This document shows positions 1-7,982 of a stretch of DNA of 64,000 bases, piece by piece (within the stretch, counting starts at the first letter, position 1; every line of letters starts with the position of its first letter). The position numbers and the translations under genes were made by a program. The notes beneath the pieces are model-generated. The model searched no databases. It was not told the origin of the DNA and saw only the letters and a program-made list of their open reading frames with translations. Source of the DNA: Streptomyces daqingensis (GTDB lineage Bacteria > Actinomycetota > Actinomycetes > Streptomycetales > Streptomycetaceae); contig NZ_BMMP01000007.1 in the NCBI RefSeq assembly GCF_014645895.1, positions 1-64,000 on the forward strand, in the 5' to 3' direction.

Positions 1-56
1 TCGCCATGCTCAGAGACGGCACCTTCTACGAACCACGCACCCCAACCACCGCTTGA
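1..56 (+). CDS. C-terminal tail of an IS110-like transposase (partial)
   Basis: Only the last 17 codons are inside the window, ending at TGA 54-56. The visible tail reads AMLRDGTFYEP followed by a short Pro/Thr-rich end, which resembles the C-terminus of IS110/IS116-type transposases of actinomycetes. The rest of the gene lies to the left of the window. The assignment rests on recall of the family tail and could be wrong. Confidence 0.35.
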   Translation, partial: AMLRDGTFYEPRTPTTA

Positions 57-206
57 CGAAACACATAGAGGCACCCCTCTGCGCAACCCTGTGGTCGGCT
101 CCGTCGCCGAGCAGTTCGAAGAGGCCGCCAACTCCCGTGCTGCACACAGTCGTTGCCGGTTTCTCCCGGCGTCTCGCTGTCAGACCGGCCCGCCATACTC
201 ACCGCC

Positions 207-962
207 ATGAGCTTAGGAACCGCTCCCGTTCCGCCCGGCACGCCGGTGGACCTCCGGCACAGCGGAGAGGCGCACCTGGTGATCGTCCACCCGCCGTTCG
301 CCGCCCCGCTCCGGCCGGGCGAGAGACCGGCGGTCACAGCGCACGATCCCGATGCGGCGCGAGCGGCGGTGCTGTCCCTGTCGATGGTCGCGGCGGTGCG
401 TCGCGAAAAGGCCCCTGCCCGGCTCGCGCTTCCGGGAAGCCCGTCCGTGCGGGAGGACCTGGACGAGGTGAGTGCGGCCGTGTGGGGTTCCACGGTGAAG
501 ATCACCGATCCGGCGCTCATGGAGGAGGGGCTGGGGTTCGGCGCTCTGGAGGACGAGTTCGAGGCGCAGCGGATGCGGTTTCCCGACGCGAGGATCGTCG
601 CCGTCTGCGAACGCGACTTCGGTGCCTCGTACTCGAAGGTGCTCGTGGCGGTGCCGGGCGTCCCGGAGCTGCTGATCGAAGAGATCGACGGCCTGCGGAT
701 CACCGGCGACCCCAGAGCCACACTTGCCGCCATCGGCGTCGCACTCGACGAGGACGGCTCCGCGTACCTCGAGGAGGACTCCAGCGAAGACGATGAAGAG
801 GGCCCAGGCGGCGTCGGGATCGCGGACTACCACGAACTCCTTCACGTGGTCAGCGACGGCGCCCTGAGCGTCTATGCGGACGAGCAGCGCCACCAGTCGA
901 CGTTTCTGGTGGAGCGGACCGAGCGGGGCGAAAGCGAGATCGGCGCGGTCTGGTTCCCGTAG
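207..962 (+). CDS. Hypothetical protein with a TTA codon at codon 3
   Basis: I do not recognise a family. The 251-residue product has no signal peptide or membrane segment and an acidic patch (EEDSSEDDEEG) around residues 190-205. The reading frame is open further upstream (from 153), but ATG 207 gives the natural-looking start MSLGTAPVPPG. The Leu at codon 3 is encoded by TTA, the rare codon read by the developmentally controlled bldA tRNA in Streptomyces, so translation may depend on growth phase. If the true start were a downstream GTG (for example 246), the TTA would be outside the gene. It stands alone between the transposase tail and a convergent yjbR gene. Confidence 0.6.
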   Translation: MSLGTAPVPPGTPVDLRHSGEAHLVIVHPPFAAPLRPGERPAVTAHDPDAARAAVLSLSMVAAVRREKAPARLALPGSPSVREDLDEVSAAVWGSTVKITDPALMEEGLGFGALEDEFEAQRMRFPDARIVAVCERDFGASYSKVLVAVPGVPELLIEEIDGLRITGDPRATLAAIGVALDEDGSAYLEEDSSEDDEEGPGGVGIADYHELLHVVSDGALSVYADEQRHQSTFLVERTERGESEIGAVWFP

Positions 963-1046
963 GACGACGGCGCGGAGACCTGGGGCACCCGGCCCGTCGG
1001 CCGCTCCCTGTGCCGCTCCCGTCTCCCGTCGCCGCTCCCGCTCCCG

Positions 1047-1427
1047 TCAACCGTCGCCGTCGCCGGTACCGGAGTCCGGGAGGAGGCCGGAGCTCTCGAA
1101 GGACTCCAGCAGACGGGCCGGAGCGGCCTGCTTCCAGGAGTCGACGAGGATGTCGCGCAGTTCGTCGCCGTCGTCGAGCGCGGCGAGACGCACGCGTACC
1201 CACGCGCTGCCCGCCTCGTGCGGCGGCACCCAGAACTTCTCCGGCTCCGCCGCGATCAGCTCCGTCCGCTCGTGCCTGGGGCAGCGCACGGCGAACGACG
1301 TCTCGTCGTCGGGAACGGTGACGAACATCTTCCCGGCGACGCGGAAAGTGGGCATCTCCCACGCCACCTTCTCCACCGTCTCCGGAAGTGACAGCGCGAT
1401 GCGGCGGACGTCCTCTGAATCGGGCAT
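1047..1427 (-). CDS. MmcQ/YjbR family DNA-binding-like protein
   Basis: This 126-residue protein matches the YjbR/MmcQ fold in length and pattern: an N-terminal ALSLPETVEKVAWEMPTFRV stretch, the central KMFVTVPD strand and the Arg-rich PPHEAGSAWVRVRL region. Members are small cytoplasmic proteins with a CyaY-like fold; they are annotated as DNA-binding, but their role is mostly unknown. It is monocistronic and lies just downstream of a scarred region with truncated genes. The start ATG has no strong ribosome-binding site, so the exact N-terminus is less certain. Confidence 0.8.
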   Translation of the reverse strand: MPDSEDVRRIALSLPETVEKVAWEMPTFRVAGKMFVTVPDDETSFAVRCPRHERTELIAAEPEKFWVPPHEAGSAWVRVRLAALDDGDELRDILVDSWKQAAPARLLESFESSGLLPDSGTGDGDG

Positions 1428-1456
1428 GGCACCAACCTAGAACGCCCCGGCCGGAC

Positions 1457-1790
1457 TCACCCGCGGGACGGCGGCCGCCCCGCCCTGTCCGCGAGTCTCC
1501 GCCCCCACGCCTGCGCGGACGCCTCGATGCAGCGGTGGGTCAGCACACACAGCGGAAGCAGTACCGCGAGGAAGCCGGACGCCATCAGCGGGCCACCGTG
1601 TCGGGGCGAGCCCCAAGCCGCGCCCGCGGCGGCCAGCGGCACCGGATGCAGCAGGCAGACCGAGTAGCTGATCGTCCCCAGCCCGGTCAGCGGACGCGGA
1701 AGGCGGCGACGGCGCAGGGCGCGCCCGGCCCAGAAGGTGAGCGCGGCGACCACGAGACCGTCGTGGACGGCGTCCGCGCCGCTACTACCG
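1457..1790 (-). pseudogene. Acyltransferase 3 family, C-terminal remnant
   Basis: Read leftwards from about 1790 the frame gives the last helices of an OafA/YrhL-type membrane acyltransferase: GRALRRRRLPRPL, then LGTISYSVCLLHPV (the hallmark 'YSVYLLHP' helix) and a final hydrophobic segment. Only about 110 of the usual 370 or more residues remain. Upstream the frame runs into the C-terminus of a PadR regulator encoded on the opposite strand, so the N-terminal two thirds have been lost by a rearrangement. Unlikely to be functional. Confidence 0.6.
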
Positions 1791-1908
1791 GCTGACCGAC
1801 GCGGGCGCCAGCCGGCTCGAGATCGAAGTCGAGCGGATGCGAGCCGACGTCACGATCGCCGCCACGAGGCTCCGTCTCCGGCACGGTCTCGCGGGAGGGA
1901 CGGCATGA
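1782..1908 (+). pseudogene. PadR-family regulator, C-terminal remnant
   Basis: The + frame ending at TGA 1906-1908 reads RRYYRLTDAGASRLEIEVER and onward, which is the wing of a PadR winged-helix domain followed by its C-terminal helix (RLTDAG is typical). The N-terminal recognition helix is missing because the sequence joins an acyltransferase remnant on the other strand at about 1780-1790. The stop overlaps the ATG of the next frame (ATGA), as in intact PadR operons of streptomycetes. Confidence 0.6.
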
Positions 1909-2034
1909 GCACCCTGGAACACCGCTACCGGCGGCGGCTGCGCCTCTACCCGCGTCCCCACCGCCGCGTGCACGGCGAGGAGATGCCGGCCGTCCTGCTG
2001 GAGTGCGCCCAAGAACACGAGCAGGTAGTCGCAG
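1905..2034 (+). pseudogene. N-terminus of a PadR-companion protein (truncated)
   Basis: Starting at ATG 1905, overlapping the PadR stop by ATGA, the frame reads MSTLEHRYRRRLRLYPRPH and VHGEEMPAVLLECA. This is the conserved beginning of the small membrane-associated protein usually encoded directly after PadR regulators in streptomycetes. After about 42 codons the similarity stops and the frame continues as low-complexity Gly/Arg-rich sequence without membrane helices. A different reading frame carries plausible coding sequence from 2035, so the gene appears truncated by deletion or fusion. Confidence 0.5.
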
Positions 2035-2280
2035 ATGCGGTTCGCGGCCCTGACGGTGCCTCACGTGGCGGGCGCGGCGACTTTCTTCCCAGGGATAGGG
2101 ACAGGGCTGTCCACCACGGTCGGGCACGGGGCCATCCTGTACGACGAGGCCTACTACTCGGCCTACGCGGTGTCCGTCCTGTGCCTGCTGATCCTGCTGA
2201 AGCGGGTATGTGCCGCCGGCGCGGCCGCTCGCGACACGGGCGGTCCGCAGGAGGACGAGGACACCCTCGCCCCGTGCTGA
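2035..2280 (+). CDS. Small membrane protein or gene fragment
   Basis: An 81-residue frame from ATG 2035 contains two hydrophobic stretches, around residues 4-24 and 42-62 (AYAVSVLCLLILLKRV), then a charged tail (GGPQEDEDTLAPC). It overlaps the decayed PadR companion in another frame, and an in-frame TAG lies a few codons upstream, so it may be the C-terminal piece of a larger membrane protein. I do not recognise the family. A strong hairpin follows directly. Confidence 0.35.
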   Translation: MRFAALTVPHVAGAATFFPGIGTGLSTTVGHGAILYDEAYYSAYAVSVLCLLILLKRVCAAGAAARDTGGPQEDEDTLAPC

Positions 2281-2282
2281 TG

Positions 2283-2320
2283 GCGGAGGGCGGTCCTGCC
2301 CCGGCAGGGCCGCCCTCCGC
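2283..2320. terminator. Hairpin between convergent genes
   Basis: GCGGAGGGCGG pairs with CCGCCCTCCGC, and an inner CCTGCC pairs with GGCAGG, giving a long GC-rich stem without a T-run, as is usual in streptomycetes. It lies between the + strand fragment ending at 2280 and the - strand deaminase ending at 2345, so it can serve both directions. Confidence 0.6.
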
Positions 2321-2344
2321 GCTCGACCGCGAACTACCGTCCGG

Positions 2345-2821
2345 TCAGGGCGCGTTGTGGAAACGGCGGTGCAGCTCTCGTACCTGCTCCGCGAGTTCGG
2401 GAGCCGGGCCCTCGACCGCGACGCCGGGAGCGACCTCCCGGACCGGAAGCGGCCGCACAGGAGGTGCCGGCACCCCCAGCTCCGCCAGCCAGCCGGTCAG
2501 TTGCGCGGACGAGCTCACGTAGACGATGCGTCCCAGCCCGACCCAGCCGTGCGCCGCGGCGCACATCGGGCAGTGCTCACCTGAGGTGTAGACCGTCGCG
2601 CCCGCACGCTGCGCGGGAGTCATGTTCGCCGCGGCCCAGCGGGCCAGTTCGAACTCCGGATGCCTGGTCCTGTCGCCCCCGGCCACCCGGTTGCGGTCCT
2701 CGCGGAGCGCCGTCCCGTCCGCGTCGGCGAGCACGGAGCCGAACGGCTCGTCACCCGCGTCGAGGGCCTCGCCCGCCAGTTCCACGCAACGGCGCAGATG
2801 CCGCGACTCGATGTCGTCCAA
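2345..2821 (-). CDS. CMP/dCMP-type nucleoside deaminase family protein
   Basis: A 158-residue cytidine/guanine deaminase-fold protein, expected to hydrolytically deaminate a nucleobase or nucleoside in the cytoplasm. The zinc site is complete: HPEFE (His and the proton-shuttle Glu, near residue 55) and EHCPMCAAAH (two Cys, near residue 85). Length fits guanine-deaminase-like members rather than TadA, and no tRNA-binding extension is seen, so the substrate is open. The start is TTG 2821 because GGAGG lies 8 bases upstream and the N-terminus MDDIESRHLRRC fits the family. It is monocistronic. Confidence 0.8.
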   Translation of the reverse strand: MDDIESRHLRRCVELAGEALDAGDEPFGSVLADADGTALREDRNRVAGGDRTRHPEFELARWAAANMTPAQRAGATVYTSGEHCPMCAAAHGWVGLGRIVYVSSSAQLTGWLAELGVPAPPVRPLPVREVAPGVAVEGPAPELAEQVRELHRRFHNAP

Positions 2822-3024
2822 CGCACAGCCTCCAGTCGGGATTTCGAGCGGATGCTAGACCGGGCCGTACCGGCGCGCCCGCATTTCCCCTGTACCGGCG
2901 CTGCGAACGCCCCCGGAAACGCGTGCGGAGACGCACGGAGGCCCGGATCGCGGACGATCCGGGCCACGCCGTGAGGACGCTCAGCACCGCCGTGCCGTCG
3001 GGCACCGGCGGGTGACCTCTGCGG

Positions 3025-3438
3025 TCAGCCCTTCCGCTCCACGACGTTGATCATCCAGGGGGTGCCGAAGCTGTCCGTGCACATGCCGAACACGTCCCCC
3101 CACATCTGCTTCTCGAAGGGCACCGCCACCGAGCCCTGGGCTGACAACTTCTCCCAGTAACCCCGTAGTTCGGCGTCGTCGTCGCCGCTGACACTCACCG
3201 AGAGGTTGTTGCCCGCGGTGTGCTCGGTGCCCGGCGGGGAGTCGGCACCCATCAGGACGAAGCCGCTGGGCGTCTCCAGCATGGCGTGCATGACCTTGTC
3301 GGCGTGCGGGGTGCCGCTCTGGCCGTACTCGCCGAACGTGTGCAGGACCAGCGAGCCGCCGAACACCTCTTTGTAGAACTCCATCGCCTGGCGGGCGTCG
3401 CCGCCGAAGCTGAGGTACGGGTTGAGCCGCGAGGCCAT
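3025..3438 (-). CDS. VOC superfamily protein (PhnB-like glyoxalase fold)
   Basis: A 137-residue protein of the PhnB/'3-demethylubiquinone methyltransferase-like' branch of the VOC superfamily. It shows LNPYLSFGGDARQAMEFYKEVF at the start, the HADKVMHAMLE strand, and a C-terminal WGDVFGMCTDSFGTPWMINV typical of the group. Such proteins bind metals or small molecules; few have known substrates. The start at 3438 is chosen because GGAGG precedes this ATG, although the frame is open to 3528. It is monocistronic. Confidence 0.85.
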   Translation of the reverse strand: MASRLNPYLSFGGDARQAMEFYKEVFGGSLVLHTFGEYGQSGTPHADKVMHAMLETPSGFVLMGADSPPGTEHTAGNNLSVSVSGDDDAELRGYWEKLSAQGSVAVPFEKQMWGDVFGMCTDSFGTPWMINVVERKG

Positions 3439-3586
3439 GGGAACCTCCTGCAAAGCGGGCATAACCGGATTACTCACACTAACCGGAACCGCCTCGGGGA
3501 GCACCATCCCTGGAGCGCGCATGGGCACCGTGGCCGGCGGCCCCGGACCAGGGCCGCCGGCCGCGCGGTCATCCGTGTGCCGCCGG

Positions 3587-4177
3587 CTACGAGCTCGCCG
3601 TGCGGCCGTCGATGTGCCAGTAGGCGAGCGCCGGGGGGTGCTGCCGGTCCCAGTTGCGCTTGAGGTGGACCCTGGGGTTGGTACGGGCGTCGACCGGGGC
3701 CAGCGAGTGGTGGCGGTGGTCGGCGGGCACGATCCGGAACTCCCCCGTGGGCGGCGCGTCGTACGCCTGCGGCTTGGCGACGATCCTCCAATCCTGCGAG
3801 GAGTCCTGGGAGTTGCAGGTGCGGACCCTCGCGTTGCCGGAGGTCGGCCTGTTCTCGTTCGCGGAGAGGCAGACCGGGACGGCCTTGCGGACCGGCGCCG
3901 TCTGGATGCGGTAGTGGCCGCCGGACGTGCGCTTGATCCTCCAGACGGCTCCCGACCCGTCGTGGGCCATCGGGTCCCTGTCCCAGACCTCGACGTCCTG
4001 GTTCGGGTTCTCGTTCTGGCCGTCCGTGCTCAGGTAGTTGCCGCTCACGGCGTTGCTGATGACGACGTTCTCGTCGACCGGGAACGTCCCCGGAGCCGCC
4101 GAGGCGGGAGTCTGGACCGCCGCCAGCGGCACGGTCGCGAACACTGCGGTCAGGACGGCGGACTTGATGCGGCGCAT
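3587..4177 (-). CDS. Secreted ricin-type beta-trefoil lectin-like protein
   Basis: A 196-residue exported protein. Residues 1-28 are a Sec signal peptide (MRRIKSAVLTAV, then cleavage near PASA-AP). The mature part resembles a ricin-B/RICIN carbohydrate-binding trefoil: NAVSGNYLSTDGQ, VWDRDPM, the SSQDWRIV repeat (Q-x-W motif), and paired Cys in VCLSANENR and VRTCNSQ. No catalytic domain is attached, so it probably binds glycans outside the cell. The start at 4177 has GAGGAGA just upstream. It is convergent with its left neighbour's region and divergent from the unknown gene at 4418. Confidence 0.65.
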   Translation of the reverse strand: MRRIKSAVLTAVFATVPLAAVQTPASAAPGTFPVDENVVISNAVSGNYLSTDGQNENPNQDVEVWDRDPMAHDGSGAVWRIKRTSGGHYRIQTAPVRKAVPVCLSANENRPTSGNARVRTCNSQDSSQDWRIVAKPQAYDAPPTGEFRIVPADHRHHSLAPVDARTNPRVHLKRNWDRQHPPALAYWHIDGRTASS

Positions 4178-4417
4178 GCGTCTCCTCGCTTGCTGCTTCC
4201 TGGACGAGGCAGCCTGCTCACCCGGCCGCCGTTCATCCGGCCCGTCACCCGGTCGGCCGACACGCTCCACACCAACGAAGGGAAAGGTGCCGGATCCGCC
4301 CGCGGGGCCGCCCGCCGCGGTATGGGCGCAACGGGGCGCGTCCCCTCCCGGCCGGACCTCCGGGGCCCGCGGAACCGAGCCCGCGCGGGCCATCGCACGC
4401 GGTGCTGTACTGGCCGG

Positions 4418-5335
4418 GTGAAGCGAGAGCACACACCGGCTTCGGCCGCGCGGAGCAGGCGGAGGCGCAAGACACGTTCCGCCGGCGGGCGGGCGCGGCA
4501 GGCAGCCGAGGAGCAGCGCCGCAGGGTCCGGCTCATGATCGAGATCACGGCCCGGGCCGGGGCCTACCGGAAGGGGCTGCTGTCGGCGGTCGGCCGCCTC
4601 AGCGCCGAGGAGGCCGCGATCCTCGCCGACCTGGAACGGAACGGGCTGCAGGTGCCGCAGCTGCACGACGTGCTGTGCGGCGGGCACGTCCTCGTGGACG
4701 ATCCGGAGCTGTACGAGGCGTGGCGGTCGGCGAGGGGAAGCCGCGAGCGTCTCTCCAGCCACCACCGGGACATCGACAAGAGCCGCTACCCCGACATCGG
4801 GATGCGCGGGCAGGTCGTGAGGGAGAAGCTGCACGGGCGCACCGCGCAGGGAACCTGGGTGCAGCTGGAGAAGACCCCGGCCGCCTTCGGCAAGCGGAAA
4901 CTGCCCACGCTGAACGACCTGAGGCACCTCGCGGACTACGTGGTGTACCGGATCACCAGCAGCAACGTCGGCCCGTGGGGCCTGTCCCGGATGACCGAGC
5001 GGCGTCCCATGTACCTCTCGCCGGCCCTGGCGGTGCCCACCTCCCTGACGCCTCCGGTCGCGCGGTCGCTGACCCGGGCGCTGCGGCGGATCGAGGAGGA
5101 CGACGACGCGACCGCCGTCTCCCAGGACCTGGCCCCGCGCTTCCCCCCGCCGGACCGGCAGGACCTGACCGGGGAACTCGGCAGCGCCCTGACCGGGAGG
5201 GCGGGCCGGGGGCTGTTCGGCAACTCCGAGGTGTGGGTCACGGAGACGCCTTCGCGTATCGCCGCGTCGATCCTGCGGACGCGGCCGGAGCCGCCCCCCG
5301 AGGCGGACGAGTGGCTGGGGAGAGGAGCGGCATGA
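4418..5335 (+). CDS. Hypothetical protein, first gene of a coupled pair
   Basis: I do not recognise a family for this 305-residue soluble protein. It starts with a very basic segment (residues 1-40, KREHTPASAARSRRRRKTRS), followed by a helical, charged region and a conserved-looking core (IDKSRYPDIGMRGQVVREK, then LRHLADYVVYRITSSNVGPW). The GTG at 4418 is taken as start because upstream codons in the same frame are low-complexity Pro/Gly/Arg. Its stop overlaps the next start (ATGA at 5332-5335), so the two products are probably made together. The basic N-terminus could bind nucleic acid or membrane phospholipid, which is inference only. Confidence 0.6.
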   Translation: MKREHTPASAARSRRRRKTRSAGGRARQAAEEQRRRVRLMIEITARAGAYRKGLLSAVGRLSAEEAAILADLERNGLQVPQLHDVLCGGHVLVDDPELYEAWRSARGSRERLSSHHRDIDKSRYPDIGMRGQVVREKLHGRTAQGTWVQLEKTPAAFGKRKLPTLNDLRHLADYVVYRITSSNVGPWGLSRMTERRPMYLSPALAVPTSLTPPVARSLTRALRRIEEDDDATAVSQDLAPRFPPPDRQDLTGELGSALTGRAGRGLFGNSEVWVTETPSRIAASILRTRPEPPPEADEWLGRGAA

Positions 5336-6090
5336 GCGGTGACCGGAACGGTTCCTCGCCCGCTGCGGGCGAGACCGGGGACGCGTCCGTACCGGAGGGG
5401 CTGGTGTCGGCCGTGGTGAACCTGGTCGGCACCGGGCCGGTGCTGCTCGGCGCCTACACGGTCGCCGAACTCACCGCCGTCGACGCGATCGTGGACTTCC
5501 TCGAGGCCCGGCCGCCGGACGACGTACTCGCCGAGGCCGTCCGCTCCCTGGCGGCGCGCCAGTTGCTGCTTGCGGGGTCGAGCGCCGAACAGGTCGAGGT
5601 ACGCGGGGACCTGGGCATCGTGGTCGCGTTCCAGCGCAGGGCGCGGAAGGTGCTCGACGCCCGGACGACCGGTACCGGCGCGGGGGAGCCGTGGCGCATC
5701 CTGCTGCTCCCGCAGCCGGAGCGGATCTGCCTCATGGTCCGCATCGACGCGCTCGGCGTCCACGAGGTGGGCCTGTACAAGCTCGACGACGCGCTCGGCA
5801 TGCTCGTCGACTGGCTGCCCCGGGGCCGTCCGTCCGGCGCTGACTCCCCCGCGGACATCGAGGGGGTCCTCGACGGCTCCGAGCGGTCGGCGCTGGTCAC
5901 CGTCACCCACTACACCGCTCAGGGGTCCGCGGAGGTCGCCGAGGGCAGCACCGACCTCGTACTGGCCCGCAACCACGGGCGCCTGCACGTGCTGTCCCGG
6001 GACACCCGCGAGCAGCGGGATCTGACGCCGAGCCGGGCGGACGGCAAGGACGACGTCCACGACAGGCTCGCCGAACTGCTCACGGCCTGA
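5332..6090 (+). CDS. Hypothetical protein, second gene of a coupled pair
   Basis: A 252-residue protein of unknown family, translationally coupled to the preceding gene by ATGA. It looks soluble, with a helical N-terminal half (AVDAIVDFLEARPPDDVLAE) and a beta-rich second half (PWRILLLPQPERICLMVRID, LVTVTHYTAQGS, DLVLARNHGRLHVLS). The alternating pattern resembles small ligand-binding or chaperone-like domains, but no catalytic motif is evident. It ends 66 bp before a convergent lipoprotein gene. Confidence 0.6.
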   Translation: MSGDRNGSSPAAGETGDASVPEGLVSAVVNLVGTGPVLLGAYTVAELTAVDAIVDFLEARPPDDVLAEAVRSLAARQLLLAGSSAEQVEVRGDLGIVVAFQRRARKVLDARTTGTGAGEPWRILLLPQPERICLMVRIDALGVHEVGLYKLDDALGMLVDWLPRGRPSGADSPADIEGVLDGSERSALVTVTHYTAQGSAEVAEGSTDLVLARNHGRLHVLSRDTREQRDLTPSRADGKDDVHDRLAELLTA

Positions 6091-6155
6091 CGACGACCGG
6101 CCCTGACGAGGGCTCGGGGACGCGGCGGGTCAGCGGGTCACTAAGTCGCCGCGGA

Positions 6156-6575
6156 TCAGAAGGCGTGGTCCATCTCGCAGGACGCCACCTCGCCGGCCTT
6201 CCCGCTCTCGGTCATCGGCATCTCGACGTTCTCCGTGATCTCCTCGTCGTCCGGGGAGTCGGGCTGCGGGGTCAGCTTCAGCGAGGCGGTGTCGACGACC
6301 TCGCCGTCCGCGTCGAGGAAGTCGAGACCGATGAAGTAACGCCGGTCCGAGGGCGAGGTGTTGGCGGTGACCTTCACGGTCGCCTCGGGGTTCTTCTCGG
6401 TGGCGCACTCGACCACCTCGACCCTGATGTCGTCACGGTCGAAGTCGTCGCCCTTCCCCGGGCGACCGGTCGGCACGCCGTCGCCGCCGCCGCATCCGCC
6501 GTACAGGACGCCCGCAAGCGCCGTCAGCGCGACGATCCCGACTGCCCGCTGATTTCTCTTCCGCCGCTGAGACAC
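6156..6575 (-). CDS. Lipoprotein, FxLYD-like
   Basis: A 139-residue lipoprotein: basic N-terminus (SQRRKRNQR), hydrophobic stretch, and lipobox LYGGC with the acylated Cys near residue 28, followed by a Gly/Asp linker. The mature part (IRVEVVECATEKNPEATVKVTANTSP, IGLDFLDADGEVVDT) has the strand pattern of small immunoglobulin-like FxLYD domains found on actinobacterial surface proteins. It should be anchored to the outer face of the membrane. The start is GTG 6575, preceded by GGCGGGAA. Function unknown. Confidence 0.65.
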   Translation of the reverse strand: MSQRRKRNQRAVGIVALTALAGVLYGGCGGGDGVPTGRPGKGDDFDRDDIRVEVVECATEKNPEATVKVTANTSPSDRRYFIGLDFLDADGEVVDTASLKLTPQPDSPDDEEITENVEMPMTESGKAGEVASCEMDHAF

Positions 6576-6707
6576 GGTTCCCGCCCACCCGTTCGACTCC
6601 TGAGAAGCGCGAGCAGTATCGCAGCCGCCCGTTCGCCCGCCGCCGCGGGACGGTCCGGTCCGCCCGGCGAGGGGTGCCCGGTCCTGCGCGGACGTCGCCC
6701 TCGGCCG

Positions 6708-7190
6708 TCAGCCGCCGGGAAGCGAACCGGGCCTGTCCGACGCGGGCCAGACGTACGGCAGGTCGTCGGGGACGCCCGGGAAGAGCGGGGCGTACGTGTC
6801 CGGGTCCTTGCGGATCAGCGCGGACCGGTGGCTGCGGTGGAAGGCCTCGTCGCCCAGCCAGGGCGGAAGTTCACCGGCGTCCCGCAGCTCCGGCTGCCGG
6901 CGTACGGGCGTGCCGGGACGCAGTCCGGCGAGCCCGGCGACGAGCGAGGCGGCGCAGCTGTCCTGATGGCCCTGGTCGCGCCACACCCGGCAGACGTCAA
7001 GCCCGTAGCGGACGAGCGCCTCCTCGTACCCGGCCCACATCCGCACGGCCGGATGCCTGCGCCAGCCGTACCCCGGCACGGTCAGGCCCCGGAGGACCTG
7101 CAGCGCCTCTACGCGCTGCTTGCCGAGCCGGCGGCGGTCCAGGACCAGTGCCGCCTCGACGAAATCGGGACAGGGCAGGAAGGTCTGCAT
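6708..7190 (-). CDS. MSMEG_6728-family conserved protein
   Basis: A 160-residue protein that fits the conserved bacterial family named after MSMEG_6728: MQTFLPCPDF at the N-terminus, then LDRRRLGKQRVEALQVLR, HPAVRMWAGYEEAL and the C-terminal AFHRSHRSALIRKDP. The RRLGKQR and HRSHRSALIRKDP segments are strongly basic, and some database entries link relatives to pyrimidine-dimer glycosylases, which I cannot confirm. Cytoplasmic, monocistronic, function unknown. Confidence 0.7.
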   Translation of the reverse strand: MQTFLPCPDFVEAALVLDRRRLGKQRVEALQVLRGLTVPGYGWRRHPAVRMWAGYEEALVRYGLDVCRVWRDQGHQDSCAASLVAGLAGLRPGTPVRRQPELRDAGELPPWLGDEAFHRSHRSALIRKDPDTYAPLFPGVPDDLPYVWPASDRPGSLPGG

Positions 7191-7298
7191 GCGCTCGTCC
7201 CTACCAGGACGGGGAGAAGGCGCGAAGGACCGCTGCCGGGCGCCGCCGGGATCCGCGCCGCGGCCCGCTGCCGCGCCGCGTCCGTGTCGCGCGGACGC

Positions 7299-7826
7299 TC
7301 AGGCGCCGGAGCCCGCCGGGCTTCCCGGTGTGAGTCCGCCGCCGAGGCCGCCGCCCCTGGGGCGTGCCAGCCAGATCCCGCGGCCCACGGCCCACAGGAC
7401 CAGTCCGGCGATCACGGGCGTGCCGAGGACCAGGAACATACCGGCGCCGATGTTGGCTCCGATCACCCCGGCGGTCACCACCTGCCAGCCGGCTCCCGCC
7501 AGCACCCCGGCCGCCACGAGCGGCGCCAGCACCTGCCACCAGCGGCGGTCGAACGAACCGCTGCGTGAGGCGCGTACGAGCAGTGCGGCGCTGAGCGCCG
7601 CCAGCAGGAGGGCGCCCAGTCCGAGCGCGGTCTCCACACCCGCCGGGACGTCCGGTGGCTGGACGGCGCGGTCGAGCTGCCGGGGCGGTACGCCCGGCTC
7701 GTCCTGCCGTCCCACGAGTCCCCAGGTGGCCACGGGTGCCGCGATGGTCAGAACGCCGGCGGCCAGCTGGTGCATCCCCTGTATTCGCATGCGGGTCATC
7801 GTGGCACGGCGTGCCAGGGCCGCCAT
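7299..7826 (-). CDS. Small integral membrane protein
   Basis: A protein of up to 175 residues with about four hydrophobic helices (near residues 18-40, 65-88, 100-118 and 125-150 of the longest form), each separated by short Arg-rich loops, and a Gly-rich cytoplasmic tail. No family motif is recognised. Several in-frame ATG codons occur (7826, 7799, 7790) and none has a convincing ribosome-binding site, so the start is uncertain; MRIQGMHQL at 7790 would place the first helix near the N-terminus. Confidence 0.55.
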   Translation of the reverse strand: MAALARRATMTRMRIQGMHQLAAGVLTIAAPVATWGLVGRQDEPGVPPRQLDRAVQPPDVPAGVETALGLGALLLAALSAALLVRASRSGSFDRRWWQVLAPLVAAGVLAGAGWQVVTAGVIGANIGAGMFLVLGTPVIAGLVLWAVGRGIWLARPRGGGLGGGLTPGSPAGSGA

Positions 7827-7982
7827 GAGTACGAGTACTCACCCGGCTCTGCGCGGAGCGCGGCACGGGAAGTCCCGGAAGTTACCGCCCAGTTCACGGC
7901 GCCGCGGCGCCCGGCCCGCCCCCGTGATGTGGCCTTCCTCACGAGCCACCGGCGAGCGGGCGGACGGACCGTGCGTCCGCTG

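Noticed and set aside
3422..5335. Very long + frame of 637 codons
   Set aside because: Only the last 305 codons (from 4418) look coding. The first half overlaps real - strand genes (VOC and lectin proteins) and is low-complexity Arg/Val/Gly sequence, a GC-rich shadow frame.
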